Below, piece after piece: positions 1 to 8,711 of a DNA stretch of 64,000 nt. The first letter of the stretch is position 1. Every line of letters begins with the position of its first letter. The position numbers were made by a program, and so were the translations under genes. Source of the DNA: an uncultured Clostridia bacterium (lineage in GTDB: Bacteria; Bacillota; Clostridia; Oscillospirales; Ruminococcaceae); assembly GCA_947628615.1 (NCBI GenBank), contig CANRAO010000001.1, forward strand, positions 62,001-126,000, given 5' to 3'. The notes under the pieces were generated by a model that saw only the letters and a program-made list of their open reading frames with translations, had not been told where the DNA came from and did no database searches.

Positions 1-324
1 ATGTATCAGGCTAAGGGCTTTGACGTTGTAACAACAAAGATGGGTTCAGGAGTTTCTATAAAACTTAGTAAGGACGATGATGGAATTAAAAAGTTCGTTG
101 GTCTTGCTCTTGGCGTTACAGCCAATATCACAATCAATGACAATTCATTGATAATTAACTTTACCGATGCAGAATGGGTAGGTAAAATTATAGGTATTTG
201 TGTTGGCTGTATTGTGTGCCTGTTTCCTGCACTTATTGCAGTATATGGTGTTATAAAGCAATCTGAGTTTCCAAAAACAATTACAAACGACATTCAGATG
301 TTGATCAACAGTGAAACAAATTAA
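1..324 (+). CDS. hypothetical membrane protein, probably 5'-truncated by the window edge
   Basis: An open frame runs from the first base of the window to a TAA at 322-324. The first codon happens to be ATG, but no upstream sequence is available to show a ribosome binding site, so the real start may lie outside. The visible part has a polar N-terminal half and one strong hydrophobic segment at about residues 61-85 (GKIIGICVGCIVCLFPALIA), followed by a short polar tail. I do not recognise the family. A strong hairpin terminator follows, so this is the last gene of its transcript. Confidence 0.5.
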   Translation: MYQAKGFDVVTTKMGSGVSIKLSKDDDGIKKFVGLALGVTANITINDNSLIINFTDAEWVGKIIGICVGCIVCLFPALIAVYGVIKQSEFPKTITNDIQMLINSETN

Positions 325-354
325 ATCTTGCACACTAAAATACGATATAATTCT

Positions 355-395
355 AAAACCCCGAATGGCTCACAATGTTGAGTTTTCGGGGTTTA
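355..395. terminator. bidirectional intrinsic terminator
   Basis: Arms AAACCCCGAA and TTTTCGGGGTTT enclose an 18-base loop, with A-rich sequence on the left and T-rich sequence on the right. It sits between the converging edge gene (rightward) and tex (leftward) and can serve both. Confidence 0.8.
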
Positions 396-423
396 TTTAT
401 TATCGTTATAGTATAAATCTGTT

Positions 424-2619
424 TTAATTCAACCCTTTCATAGTAAGTGAAATTCTCTTTTTCTTTTCATCGACCGAAAGAACTCTGACCTTTACGATCT
501 CACCTACCTTGACAACTTCAAGCGGGTGTTTTATAAACTTATTGCATATTTGAGAAATGTGAACAAGACCGTCTTCGTGAACGCCTATATCAACGAACAC
601 GCCGAAGTCGATAACATTTCTGACCGTTCCGACAAGTTCCATACCCTCTTTTAAGTCTTTAAGCTCCATAACGTCTCCGCTTCTCATAAGCGGTGCAGGA
701 AGCTCATCACGAGGGTCTCTGCCCGGTTTGCCGAGCTCGGATACTATATCTTCAAGCGTGGGGATACCGATTCCGATTTCGCTTGACAGGTTGGCTATTC
801 CCATTTCGTTGATCTTATTATTAACACCTTCTATACTGCTAGGCTTGAAGTCAAACAGACTAAAACCGCACTTTTCCAAAAGGGTTTTGGTAGCTTCATA
901 GCTTTCGGGGTGAACGGAGGTGTTATCGAGAGGGTTTTCACCGTTTGCGACACGCAAAAATCCTGCACACTGCTCATAGGCTTTTGCTCCTAGCTTTGAG
1001 ACCTTTAAAAGTTCTTTTCTTGACTTGAATGCGCCGTTATCCTCACGGTATTTCACTATATTTTTTGCGATTGACGAGTTCACACCAGAGATATATGACA
1101 ACAACGACTGAGACGCTGTGTTTAAATCAACTCCTACGGAGTTTACACAGTCTTCAACGACACCGCCTAAAGCTTCGCTCATTCTCTTTGGAGGCATATC
1201 GTGCTGATACTGCCCTACGCCTATAGCTTTAGGGTCTATTTTAACAAGTTCGGCTAACGGATCCTGAAGTCTTCTTGCTATTGAGACTGCGCTCCTTAAT
1301 GATACGTCATACTCGGGGAACTCTTCCGCTGCCAGCTTTGACGCAGAATAAACGGACGCTCCCGCCTCTGAAACGACCATATATGAGACCTTTTGAGGTA
1401 TTTCCTTAATAAGTTCTGCGACAAAGGCCTCACTTTCACGAGAGGCTGTTCCGTTGCCGATCGCTATTGTGGTAACATTATGTTTTGCGATAAGAGCCGA
1501 CAGCCTTTTCTTTGCTTCCTCTTTTTTATTTTGCGGAGGGGTCGGGTATACAACTGTTGTCTCCAAGACTTTCCCTGTATCGTCGACGACTGCTATTTTA
1601 CAGCCTGTTCTGTAAGCAGGGTCGAGACCCAATGTAACGCTGTTTTTAACAGGCGGCTGCATAAGGAGCTGTCTCAGATTTGATGAGAAAACCTTTATTG
1701 CACCCTCGTCAGCGTTTTCGGTAAGCTCGGCTCTTATTTCACGCTCAATAGACGGATAGATAAGTCTTTTATAGCTGTCATCACACGCTTCGCCTACATA
1801 TGATGCACACTTACTGTCGTTTATCACATACTTGCTCCTGCACGCTCTTTCACCAGCACCCTCGCTTATTGAAACGCTAACCTTTAAAAAGTCCTCTTTT
1901 TCACCTCGGTCGATTGCAAGAATACGATGACCTGTTATTTTGGAAACAGATTCGCAAAAATCATAATAGTTTTCATAAACGCTTTCAGCGTTCTCATCAG
2001 CGGCTTTTGAAGTGATCTTTCCTATCTGCATAAACATATTTCTGATATATTTTCTCAAAACAGCATTGTCAGATACGTTCTCTGCGATAATGTCCATAGC
2101 GCCGTTTAAAGCTTCATCTGCACTGCAAACGAGCTTTTCTTTTGCTTTTTTATCGTCTCCTGCCTCGCTTATTGCATCAGCCGATGAAATAAACTTTTCA
2201 GCCTCAGCTTTTGGGTCGGTATCGAGGTTTTGCTCCAGCAGAATTTCTGCAAGCGGTTCAAGCCCTTTTGCTTTTGCTACAGACGCTCTTGTCTTTCTTT
2301 TTTGTTTAAAAGGTCTGTAGATGTCCTCAACCTCTACCAAAGTTTTTGCCGTTTCGATTGCCGCTTCGATCTCATCTGTCATCTTTTCCTGCTCGGTTAT
2401 CGACGAACGGATTTCGTCTTTACGCTTTTCAAGATTTCTCAGGTATGTGAGCCTGTCATAAATCTCTCTTAAAATCTGGTCGTCAAGAGAACCGGTCATT
2501 TCCTTTCTGTATCGTGCAATAAACGGTATTGTTTTGTCATCGTCGATAAGCTCAACTGTGTTGTTTATTTGTTCCTGTCTTAAACCGAACTCTTCGGCTA
2601 GTGTTTTTAAAATGTCCAT
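424..2619 (-). CDS. tex: Tex family RNA-binding transcription accessory protein
   Basis: Full-length Tex/YhgF protein (731 aa; the family is usually 720-780). The order is the family's: an N-terminal helical region with the IPFIARYRKE motif (about residues 30-42), a YqgF/RNase H-like domain around 320-450 (LGLDPAYRTGCK, AIGNGTASRE), helix-hairpin-helix elements around 490-560 (GVGQYQHDM, LLSYISGVN), and a C-terminal S1 RNA-binding domain from about 650 (GTVRNVIDFGVFVDIGVHEDGLVHIS). Tex binds nucleic acid and is linked to transcription and RNA turnover; it is cytoplasmic. An AGAGG Shine-Dalgarno lies just upstream of the ATG. It appears monocistronic. Confidence 0.95.
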   Translation of the reverse strand: MDILKTLAEEFGLRQEQINNTVELIDDDKTIPFIARYRKEMTGSLDDQILREIYDRLTYLRNLEKRKDEIRSSITEQEKMTDEIEAAIETAKTLVEVEDIYRPFKQKRKTRASVAKAKGLEPLAEILLEQNLDTDPKAEAEKFISSADAISEAGDDKKAKEKLVCSADEALNGAMDIIAENVSDNAVLRKYIRNMFMQIGKITSKAADENAESVYENYYDFCESVSKITGHRILAIDRGEKEDFLKVSVSISEGAGERACRSKYVINDSKCASYVGEACDDSYKRLIYPSIEREIRAELTENADEGAIKVFSSNLRQLLMQPPVKNSVTLGLDPAYRTGCKIAVVDDTGKVLETTVVYPTPPQNKKEEAKKRLSALIAKHNVTTIAIGNGTASRESEAFVAELIKEIPQKVSYMVVSEAGASVYSASKLAAEEFPEYDVSLRSAVSIARRLQDPLAELVKIDPKAIGVGQYQHDMPPKRMSEALGGVVEDCVNSVGVDLNTASQSLLSYISGVNSSIAKNIVKYREDNGAFKSRKELLKVSKLGAKAYEQCAGFLRVANGENPLDNTSVHPESYEATKTLLEKCGFSLFDFKPSSIEGVNNKINEMGIANLSSEIGIGIPTLEDIVSELGKPGRDPRDELPAPLMRSGDVMELKDLKEGMELVGTVRNVIDFGVFVDIGVHEDGLVHISQICNKFIKHPLEVVKVGEIVKVRVLSVDEKKKRISLTMKGLN

Positions 2620-2753
2620 AGGGATACCTCTTTTTGCATTTTATATACATTATTGTAACATAATTTTAAGCCATAAACAAGTCATATTTGCTATGAATAA
2701 TGGTTGAAATTTTAAAACGAATGTTATATACTTTTAATGATATATTTGACAAA

Positions 2754-2788
2754 AAAGGAGGATCCCCATTTGGGGTATATATGGAATG
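2754..2788 (+). promoter_or_regulatory. translation initiation region with hairpin between Shine-Dalgarno and start
   Basis: AAGGAGGA is about 22 bases from the only plausible start (ATG 2786), too far for ordinary initiation. Between them lies a small hairpin with CCCC and GGGG arms (ATCCCCATTTGGGGTAT), which would bring the two together when folded. A two-codon frame ATG GAA TGA (2781-2789) overlaps the true start. The gerAB start at 33503 has the same layout. Confidence 0.5.
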
Positions 2789-3637
2789 AGATTGGGTTTG
2801 GTATTGGAAGGCGGAGCAAGCAGGACGGTTTTTTCCTGCGGAGTTATGGACGTTCTGCTTGAGAAAAATATAATTGCAGATGTGGTTATTGGAACATCAG
2901 CAGGAATTGCGTTTGGAGTTTCGTATGCGTCATTGCAAAGGGAAAGAAATATGCGTCTTGCCGCTGAATATATGGGCGATAAAAGGTATATGGGGATAAG
3001 ACATCTTTTAAACCGAAAAAATAAAAGCTACTACAATATGCAGTTTGTCTATGACGATGTTCCTAATATTTATCTGCCTTTTGACTGGAATGAGTTTGAA
3101 AATTTCAAGGGCAGCGTTATCGGAGTGTGTACTAATGTTCAAACAGGCAGAGCAGAGTATCTTCCTGTTTCAAGAACAGACAGAACCTTGCCTGTTTTAA
3201 GGGCAAGCTGTGCGCTTCCGATATTATTCCCTTTTATCAATATTGACGGAAAGGATTATCTTGACGGAGGTATATCTGACTCTATACCTTATAATTACGC
3301 TTTAGATCAAGGCTGCGACAAAGTCATTGTTGTGCTAACCAGAGAAAGAGGTTATGTAAAGCATACAGGTAAAAGCGTTAAGCTGGCAGAGAAAATATAC
3401 AAAAAATACCCTGAACTTGTTAAGGCGTTAGATTCAAGAGCGGAAAATTATAACAACCAGATAAAAGAATTAAGAGCCCTTGAACGTGACGGCAAGGTAT
3501 TTGTAATAGAGCCGGTTACAACAATGGGCGTAAAGAGAACAGAGGGTAAACCTGACAGACTTTTACCTTTATATCATCACGGAGTAAATGTTGCTAAAGA
3601 TAATATAAACGCTTTAAAAAGCTATCTGAGTAAGTAA
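2786..3637 (+). CDS. patatin-like phospholipase (RssA/YjjU type)
   Basis: A 283-aa patatin-fold serine lipase. The glycine-rich oxyanion loop is at residues 4-13 (GLVLEGGASR), the nucleophile elbow GTSAG at 36-40 puts the catalytic Ser at 38, and the second dyad residue is Asp160 in DGGIS. No signal peptide or membrane segment is seen, so it is probably cytoplasmic and acts on acyl lipids or lysophospholipids; the substrate cannot be read from sequence. It is followed after 15 bp by a membrane phosphoesterase with its own GAAAGGA site, so the two are probably co-transcribed. The only in-frame start consistent with the family N-terminus is ATG 2786. Confidence 0.9.
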   Translation: MRLGLVLEGGASRTVFSCGVMDVLLEKNIIADVVIGTSAGIAFGVSYASLQRERNMRLAAEYMGDKRYMGIRHLLNRKNKSYYNMQFVYDDVPNIYLPFDWNEFENFKGSVIGVCTNVQTGRAEYLPVSRTDRTLPVLRASCALPILFPFINIDGKDYLDGGISDSIPYNYALDQGCDKVIVVLTRERGYVKHTGKSVKLAEKIYKKYPELVKALDSRAENYNNQIKELRALERDGKVFVIEPVTTMGVKRTEGKPDRLLPLYHHGVNVAKDNINALKSYLSK

Positions 3638-3652
3638 TCGAAAGGAATAAAT

Positions 3653-4480
3653 ATGATTGTAAAAATTATAATCGGTATAATCGTATTAGCTTTGATAGCG
3701 TTTGTTATTATTGAGAACAAGCTGTACGATATTACAAAAATCACTCTTAAAGCAAAGGGGCTTCCCAAAGAATTTGATGGAGTTAAAATAGCGCATCTTT
3801 CAGATCTGCACTTGAAGTCTTCTGACGGGTATGACTATAAAATAATCTCAATGACCCGCAGACTTGAACCTGATTATATTTTCTTAACCGGCGATCTTAT
3901 TACAAGAAATCAGACCGATTTGAAAAAGCAAAGGGAGTTTATAAATTATCTAAGTGAAGTCGCACCTGTGTATTTTGTTTTTGGAAATCACGAAAACGAC
4001 GCTGACAAGCAAGTTCAAAAAGAACTTTTGAAATTTCCGTTTACAGTTTTAAATAACAAAAGTGTAAGTCTTGAACGAGGCGGAAACAGCATTAGTCTAT
4101 ATGGTGTTAATATTGAACCTAAGTACTATCTCGGTGAAAATCTTGACTATAAGAATGTTCCCGATTTTTCAAAAAATGAACTAACAGAGCTTATTGGCGA
4201 TAAGAAAAATACGTTTAACATTTTGCTTTCTCACAATCCGAAATTTCTAAGCACTTATTCTGAGTGGGGTGCGGGTCTAGTATTTTCGGGGCATATTCAC
4301 GGAGGAGCGGTAAGGCTTTTCGGCAGAGGAATATTATCACCTGAGAGAAAGCTCTTTCCGACCTATACATGCGGAGTTTATAAAAGCGGAGAAACACAGA
4401 TGATTGTATCAAGAGGTCTGGGTAAATTCAGGCTGTTCAACCATAAAGAGATCATACTGTGTACGTTAAAGCAGGGATAA
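3653..4480 (+). CDS. membrane-anchored calcineurin-like metallophosphoesterase (YaeI/YkuE type)
   Basis: 275 aa. Residues 3-20 form an N-terminal membrane anchor (IVKIIIGIIVLALIAFVII). The rest is a binuclear metallophosphoesterase: block I HLSDLHLK (about 49-56), block II TGDLI (about 80-84), block III GNHEN (about 111-115), block IV LLSHNP, and block V FSGHIHGG (about 211-218). Relatives act on phosphoesters of lipids such as UDP-diacylglucosamine, but the substrate here is unknown. Its place behind a patatin-like lipase suggests membrane-lipid turnover. GAAAGGA precedes the ATG. Confidence 0.9.
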   Translation: MIVKIIIGIIVLALIAFVIIENKLYDITKITLKAKGLPKEFDGVKIAHLSDLHLKSSDGYDYKIISMTRRLEPDYIFLTGDLITRNQTDLKKQREFINYLSEVAPVYFVFGNHENDADKQVQKELLKFPFTVLNNKSVSLERGGNSISLYGVNIEPKYYLGENLDYKNVPDFSKNELTELIGDKKNTFNILLSHNPKFLSTYSEWGAGLVFSGHIHGGAVRLFGRGILSPERKLFPTYTCGVYKSGETQMIVSRGLGKFRLFNHKEIILCTLKQG

Positions 4481-4482
4481 AC

Positions 4483-4552
4483 TTCTGCTACAAGATGCAA
4501 GAAGTTAGAAGCCGGAGGCAAGACCGATTAGAACAGAAGCAAGAGGCGAGCA
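4483..4552. repeat. heptanucleotide repeat tract, locus 1
   Basis: Noncoding tract built of degenerate 7-base units (CAAGATG, CAAGAAG, TTAGAAG, CCGGAGG, CAAGACC, then ACAGAAG, CAAGAGG, CGAGCAA). It begins right after the phosphoesterase stop codon. The same unit type occurs at 39396-39432 and 59892-60120. Confidence 0.65.
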
Positions 4553-4596
4553 ACATGAAATCGTTCGGAAAAATTCGGGCGGTTTTTATTTTTCTC

Positions 4597-4625
4597 TTGA
4601 CAAACTACATATATGGTGTTATTAT
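4597..4625 (+). promoter_or_regulatory. sigma-A type promoter for the BspA-like gene
   Basis: TTGACA (4597-4602), exactly 17 bp, then TATTAT (4620-4625). It lies about 50 bp upstream of the start at 4676, with nothing else between except an inverted repeat. Confidence 0.75.
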
Positions 4626-4629
4626 TTTA

Positions 4630-4655
4630 ATTATACAATATAAATGTTGTATAAT
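4630..4655. promoter_or_regulatory. inverted repeat immediately downstream of the promoter
   Basis: Perfect arms ATTATACAA (4630-4638) and TTGTATAAT (4647-4655) with an 8-base spacer, starting 4 bp after the -10 element. The position suits an operator. The right arm also contains a TATAAT and could itself be a second -10. Confidence 0.4.
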
Positions 4656-4675
4656 ATTATAATTTGGAGGAACGT

Positions 4676-5584
4676 ATGAGTAAAAAAGTAATAAGTATAC
4701 TAACGGCTATTGTTATGGCAGTTAGTTTGGCAGGGGTTTTGCCTGCGGTGACGGCTGGAGCATATGTATCAGGTGATTGGGAATATGTAAGGCTATCGGC
4801 TACAACAGCACAAATTACCAAATTTAACGGAACAGGTGTATTTGATGTGACAATACCGAGTAGCCTTGGTGGATATACGATAACCGAAATTGGTGAAGAT
4901 GCATTCGCTGATTATGTTAATGGTTATAGTGAAAGTATTGAATCAGTAATTATGCCGGATACAATAACAAAAATATGGGATAGGGCTTTTAAAAACTGTC
5001 AGAGTCTATCTTATGTTAAGTTTTCATCTAATTTAAAAGAGATACATGAATATGCATTTTGTGATACAAATTTAAAAAATGTGATACTTTCTGAAGGACT
5101 ACAGGTAATTGGGGAAAATGCGTTTTATAATGGAGTTTTGCAAACAGCTTATATTCCTAGTAGCGTAATAAAGATAGAAGATAATGGTATACCAGTAAGT
5201 TCTACAAAATATATTTATGCGCCTTTCGGTTCATATGCGCAAAGATATGCGGCTCATAATAATATTTCATTTAGGAGCACAACAAAACCTAATATAGCTA
5301 AATGCTCAAAGCCTAGATTAAAGAAAGCAAAAAAAGCTTTGAAAGTATCTTGGAATCAGGTTTCAGGTGCTGCGGGTTATAATATTTTATATTCAAGAAA
5401 AAAATCATTTAGTGGTTCAAAGATGAAAACTGTACAAGGGACTTCAAAGAAAATAAAAGGTTTAAAGAAAAAGAAAAAGTATTATGTTAAGGTCAGAGCA
5501 TATAGCTATTATTATTCTAAAACTGGAAGTCCGATAAAAGTTTGCGGTTCTTGGTCTAAGTCGAAATCAAAGAAAACAAAATAG
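4676..5584 (+). CDS. secreted BspA-type leucine-rich-repeat protein with Fn3-like tail
   Basis: 302 aa from ATG 4676, chosen because GGAGG lies at 4666-4670; the frame is open to a TTG at 4664 but that would contain the ribosome site. Signal peptide at 1-30 (ISILTAIVMAVSLAGVLPA). Residues about 45-180 form LRR_5/BspA-type repeats (ITEIGEDAFADY, ITKIWDRAFKNC, LKEIHEYAFCDT, LQVIGENAFYNG). The C-terminal 90 residues are a lysine-rich Fn3-like module (LKVSWNQVSGAAGYNILYS, KKYYVKVRAYSY). It is probably exported, with a surface adhesion or binding role by inference. The signal peptide is close to that of the next gene, so the two share ancestry at this end. Confidence 0.85.
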   Translation: MSKKVISILTAIVMAVSLAGVLPAVTAGAYVSGDWEYVRLSATTAQITKFNGTGVFDVTIPSSLGGYTITEIGEDAFADYVNGYSESIESVIMPDTITKIWDRAFKNCQSLSYVKFSSNLKEIHEYAFCDTNLKNVILSEGLQVIGENAFYNGVLQTAYIPSSVIKIEDNGIPVSSTKYIYAPFGSYAQRYAAHNNISFRSTTKPNIAKCSKPRLKKAKKALKVSWNQVSGAAGYNILYSRKKSFSGSKMKTVQGTSKKIKGLKKKKKYYVKVRAYSYYYSKTGSPIKVCGSWSKSKSKKTK

Positions 5585-5667
5585 AATATTTTAAAGTTTA
5601 GCAGTAAGAATCGCTCTAAGTTTTTTGAGCGTAAAAATATAATTAATAAATGAAAGGTTGGATTTAT

Positions 5668-7041
5668 ATGAAAAGAAAATTTTTAAGCATTATAACAACT
5701 TTAGTTATGGTTATCAGTTTGGTGGGCGTTTTGCCTGCGGTGACGGCGAGTGCAGGGGGAAGCCTTGGAGTTGGTATTGGTGAAACAATTACCCATGAAG
5801 CATATGATGTAGAAATGTATTGTATATCTTACGATAGTAATTTGATAGAGTGTTCAAACTGTGAGATGGACAATGATATTGGATATGCGATCGTTTCATG
5901 GTCAGGCGGAGAAGACGGATACTTCACAGTATTTGGGCAAGAAGAAGGCCTCTTTGAAATCACGGTGTATACAACAGATGATAATTACTATGTATTACAT
6001 GCAGGTGTTGTTGACAGTGACTATAATGATGATTATAACGATGATTATAACAGGTATCTTGAAATAGGAGTAAATACTATTTATTCTTATGATTCGTGTT
6101 GCTTTGTGCCGGAAGAATCAGGTGTTTATTATTTTGAATGCTATGATTGTGATAATGTAGTTGATTTGGACGTTACAACAAATAATGATAATGATATATA
6201 TTGTTTGCCTTTAGGTAATACGCATTATAATTTACATGCAGGAGTAGAATATATATTTAATTTTTCAGAAAATCATGATGGTCATGAAATTCATTTTGAC
6301 AAAGTAGATTATAATAATTTAGGAAACCTAAACTTAGGAACTACAACCGTATCGGTTAATAATGATTTATATACTCAAACTAATTATTGTTTTAATCCTA
6401 CTCAAAGCGGACAGTATAAAATAACTTCAACTGGTTCATCAAGTGATCCGGTTGTAATAATAACGGATGAAGACTCTTATGTATATTACTATTTTGATGA
6501 TACTGATGGTTATGGTACAGATTATAATGAACTAATAAATCTTACAGCAAATCAAGATTACTATTTTTCATTCTATGACTATGATATAGGTACAACTAAT
6601 AATGTCATAAACATTTCATACATATCCTCATCAAATACAACGAATAATTCGAATAAACCAGCTCAAAGACCGACTAACAAACCTAATACCAATTCTGTAA
6701 TAAAGCCTCAAATAAATAAGCCAAATCAGATAACAATCAAAAGAAATACAACTGTTACCAAACCCGCAAAAGTAAAATCCGTTAAGTTGACCGCAAAGAA
6801 AAAGAAGCTGAATGTAAAGTGGAAAAAGGTAAGCGGAGCGATAGGATATGAGGTCGTATATGCAACTAACAAGAAGTTTACAAAAAACAAAGAGACAATT
6901 GAAGTCAAAAAGAATAAAGTAAAGCTGAAAGGGCTTAAATCTAATAGAAAATATTTTGTAAAGGTAAGAGCATATAAGACCGTAAACGGCAATACAAGTT
7001 ACGGTAAGTGGAGTAAGGTTGTTAAGAAGAAAACAAAATAG
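5668..7041 (+). CDS. secreted Asp/Asn/Tyr-rich protein with Fn3-like tail
   Basis: 457 aa from ATG 5668, preceded by AAAGG; an ATG at 5650 lacks a ribosome site. The signal peptide (MKRKFLSIITTLVMVISLVG, then VLPAVTASA) nearly copies that of the preceding gene. The middle 300 residues are unusually rich in Asp, Asn and Tyr, including tandem DYNDDYNDDYN, and contain two similar beta-rich segments (NLGTTTVSVNNDLYTQTNYC and an earlier NTIYSYDSCCF). A Pro/Asn/Thr linker (about 325-365) leads to a lysine-rich Fn3-like module (LNVKWKKVSGAIGYEVVYA). The central domain is not recognised. It is very acidic in the middle and very basic at the end. Confidence 0.75.
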   Translation: MKRKFLSIITTLVMVISLVGVLPAVTASAGGSLGVGIGETITHEAYDVEMYCISYDSNLIECSNCEMDNDIGYAIVSWSGGEDGYFTVFGQEEGLFEITVYTTDDNYYVLHAGVVDSDYNDDYNDDYNRYLEIGVNTIYSYDSCCFVPEESGVYYFECYDCDNVVDLDVTTNNDNDIYCLPLGNTHYNLHAGVEYIFNFSENHDGHEIHFDKVDYNNLGNLNLGTTTVSVNNDLYTQTNYCFNPTQSGQYKITSTGSSSDPVVIITDEDSYVYYYFDDTDGYGTDYNELINLTANQDYYFSFYDYDIGTTNNVINISYISSSNTTNNSNKPAQRPTNKPNTNSVIKPQINKPNQITIKRNTTVTKPAKVKSVKLTAKKKKLNVKWKKVSGAIGYEVVYATNKKFTKNKETIEVKKNKVKLKGLKSNRKYFVKVRAYKTVNGNTSYGKWSKVVKKKTK

Positions 7042-7123
7042 TGGGCAACGGTGACGTTGCATCCAGTTCCGCCTTTGTACAGTTTGTAAAATAACGGCGT
7101 GCTGAAAATATCAGAAAAAACTT

Positions 7124-7154
7124 AAGCGTTCGGAATTTTTCCGAACGCTTTTGT
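7124..7154. terminator. bidirectional intrinsic terminator
   Basis: Perfect arms AAGCGTTCGG (7124-7133) and CCGAACGCTT (7141-7150) with a 7-base loop, TTTT on the right and AAAAAA on the left. It separates the converging secreted-protein gene and the YfcE-like gene. Confidence 0.85.
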
Positions 7155-7220
7155 GTTGTGTAAGCATTAACATTAAATTGAGTTTACGCATACTATAAAA
7201 TATGATCAATAATCATTTCA

Positions 7221-7739
7221 TCAAAACGAACTGAAGTTTACAGCATCATTTTTATTCGGTGATTTTACCAAATCAACATGAGAACACATAATCCCTGCGT
7301 CGGTAATGTCAATAAAAGCATAGCACGGAGGATTATCGTCACGGGGCTGTGAAGCACTTCCTGGATTAAGCATATGAATACCATTTGTATATTCATAATG
7401 TCTGCAATGGGTGTGACCAAAACAAACAATGTGAGCGTTGTTTTCTTTTGCCAGATACAACAAAGTATCAGTTGTATATTTTACATTATATCTGTGACCG
7501 TGGGTATAGAGAATTTTAATGTTTTTATAGCTGTATGTTCCAACCAGAGGAGAATCTGAAAAATCACAATTACCCCTGACGTTTAGTATTCTCTTATCGG
7601 GATAAAGCGTTTTGATTTTTCTCAATTCCCGTTCGCCATCGCCGAGAAAAATGAAAACAGAAACTTCTTGATTTCTATCAAAAATCTCTTTCATAGAGTG
7701 GAAGTTATTATGTGTGTCTGAAAAAACGATTATTCTCAA
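7221..7739 (-). CDS. YfcE/MJ0936-family metallophosphodiesterase
   Basis: 172 aa. The start is taken as TTG at 7739 because AAAGGAGG lies 8 bases upstream and the protein then begins MRIIVFSDTHNN, as the family does; extending to 7760 would place the ribosome site inside the gene. Metallophosphoesterase motifs are FSDTHNN (6-12), FLGDGE (about 37-42), VRGNCD (about 60-65), YTHGH (about 84-88) and CFGHTH (about 113-118), followed by NPGS. It is a cytoplasmic phosphodiesterase, substrate uncertain. No operon partner. Confidence 0.9.
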   Translation of the reverse strand: MRIIVFSDTHNNFHSMKEIFDRNQEVSVFIFLGDGERELRKIKTLYPDKRILNVRGNCDFSDSPLVGTYSYKNIKILYTHGHRYNVKYTTDTLLYLAKENNAHIVCFGHTHCRHYEYTNGIHMLNPGSASQPRDDNPPCYAFIDITDAGIMCSHVDLVKSPNKNDAVNFSSF

Positions 7740-7892
7740 GGGCAAATCCTCCTTTGACAATATTATTGGTCTATTTTCATCAATTATATCATAATAATTA
7801 TTGAATTATATTAATTAACTTTTAATTAAATAGTATGAATCAGAAAATGAATTTTATACTTAATGTGTTTTCAACAGAAACGGAGGCCTATT

Positions 7893-8129
7893 ATGAAAAT
7901 AAATAAAAATCAATACAGTGGACTTTTAAACCTTGCGAGCAAAAAACTGGGTACGACTCCAGAAGTGCTTCAGTCCCAGCTAGAGGGAGGAAAATTTGAT
8001 AAAGCACTTGCGAGTATGAATCCGACCGACAGCAAAAGGCTGAAAGAGGCATTGTCTAACCCAAAGGTTGCAGAGAAGATACTTTCCACACCGCAGGCTC
8101 AGGAGATCTACAAAAAGCTTACGAAGTGA
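7893..8129 (+). CDS. small conserved-looking hypothetical protein
   Basis: 78 aa from ATG 7893 with GGAGG at 7882-7886. It is soluble, helical and charged (NLASKKLGTTPEVLQSQLEG, EKILSTPQAQEIYKKLTK), with no signal peptide or membrane segment. I do not recognise it. It is the first of three tightly linked genes (spacing 42 bp, then a 14-bp overlap), so the three are probably functionally linked. Two TTAATTAA blocks (7811-7818 and 7822-7829) lie upstream. Confidence 0.7.
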   Translation: MKINKNQYSGLLNLASKKLGTTPEVLQSQLEGGKFDKALASMNPTDSKRLKEALSNPKVAEKILSTPQAQEIYKKLTK

Positions 8130-8171
8130 GAGAAATTGCAGTAAGAAATTCCAATGATCGGAGGCGATGAA

Positions 8172-8711
8172 ATGGATGAACTTATGCAAAAGCTGCAAAG
8201 TGTGTTAAACGATGAGGAGAGTATGAATCAGATTCGTCAGCTTGCGTCGATGTTCGGCGGAGAAAACAATGATAATAATTCATCTAACACAGAGCAGCCG
8301 CCTTCAAACTCACAGAATAACACAGCTGATACAACGTCATCTGCACCCGATATAAATATGAATGACATTTCAAAGCTCTTGGCGTCGCTGGGAGGAGATA
8401 ACAGTCAGCCGAGCAGTAATAATCAAGCAAATGTCAATCAAAATCAGCAGAATATGCTTGCTTCACCGAGTAATCAGCAAGCCTCTGACCTGCCGTTTGA
8501 CATTGGAAAAATTATGACGCTAGGCAGTATAATCTCAAACGCTTCAAAGGCTGATAAGAACACAGAACTGCTTCTTGCATTAAAGCCTCACCTAAAAGAG
8601 GAGAAGCAGGAGAAGGTAGATAAGGTTATCAAGATATTCAAGCTTATTTCGATTTGGCCCGCAATAAAAGAAAGCGGATTATTAGGGGGTGACCTGTTTG
8701 GCATCCTATAA
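8172..8711 (+). CDS. hypothetical protein with Asn/Gln-rich linker
   Basis: 179 aa from ATG 8172 (GGAGG at 8160-8164). Layout: a short helical N-terminus (MDELMQKLQSVLNDEESMNQ), an Asn/Ser/Gln-rich low-complexity region (about 30-115), then a C-terminal helical part with LLLALKPHLKEEKQEKVDKV. From memory, the pattern of LL-ALKP followed by a charged helix and KVD occurs in uncharacterised Clostridia proteins found next to a partner gene; that is recollection, not a search. Function unknown. Confidence 0.65.
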   Translation: MDELMQKLQSVLNDEESMNQIRQLASMFGGENNDNNSSNTEQPPSNSQNNTADTTSSAPDINMNDISKLLASLGGDNSQPSSNNQANVNQNQQNMLASPSNQQASDLPFDIGKIMTLGSIISNASKADKNTELLLALKPHLKEEKQEKVDKVIKIFKLISIWPAIKESGLLGGDLFGIL

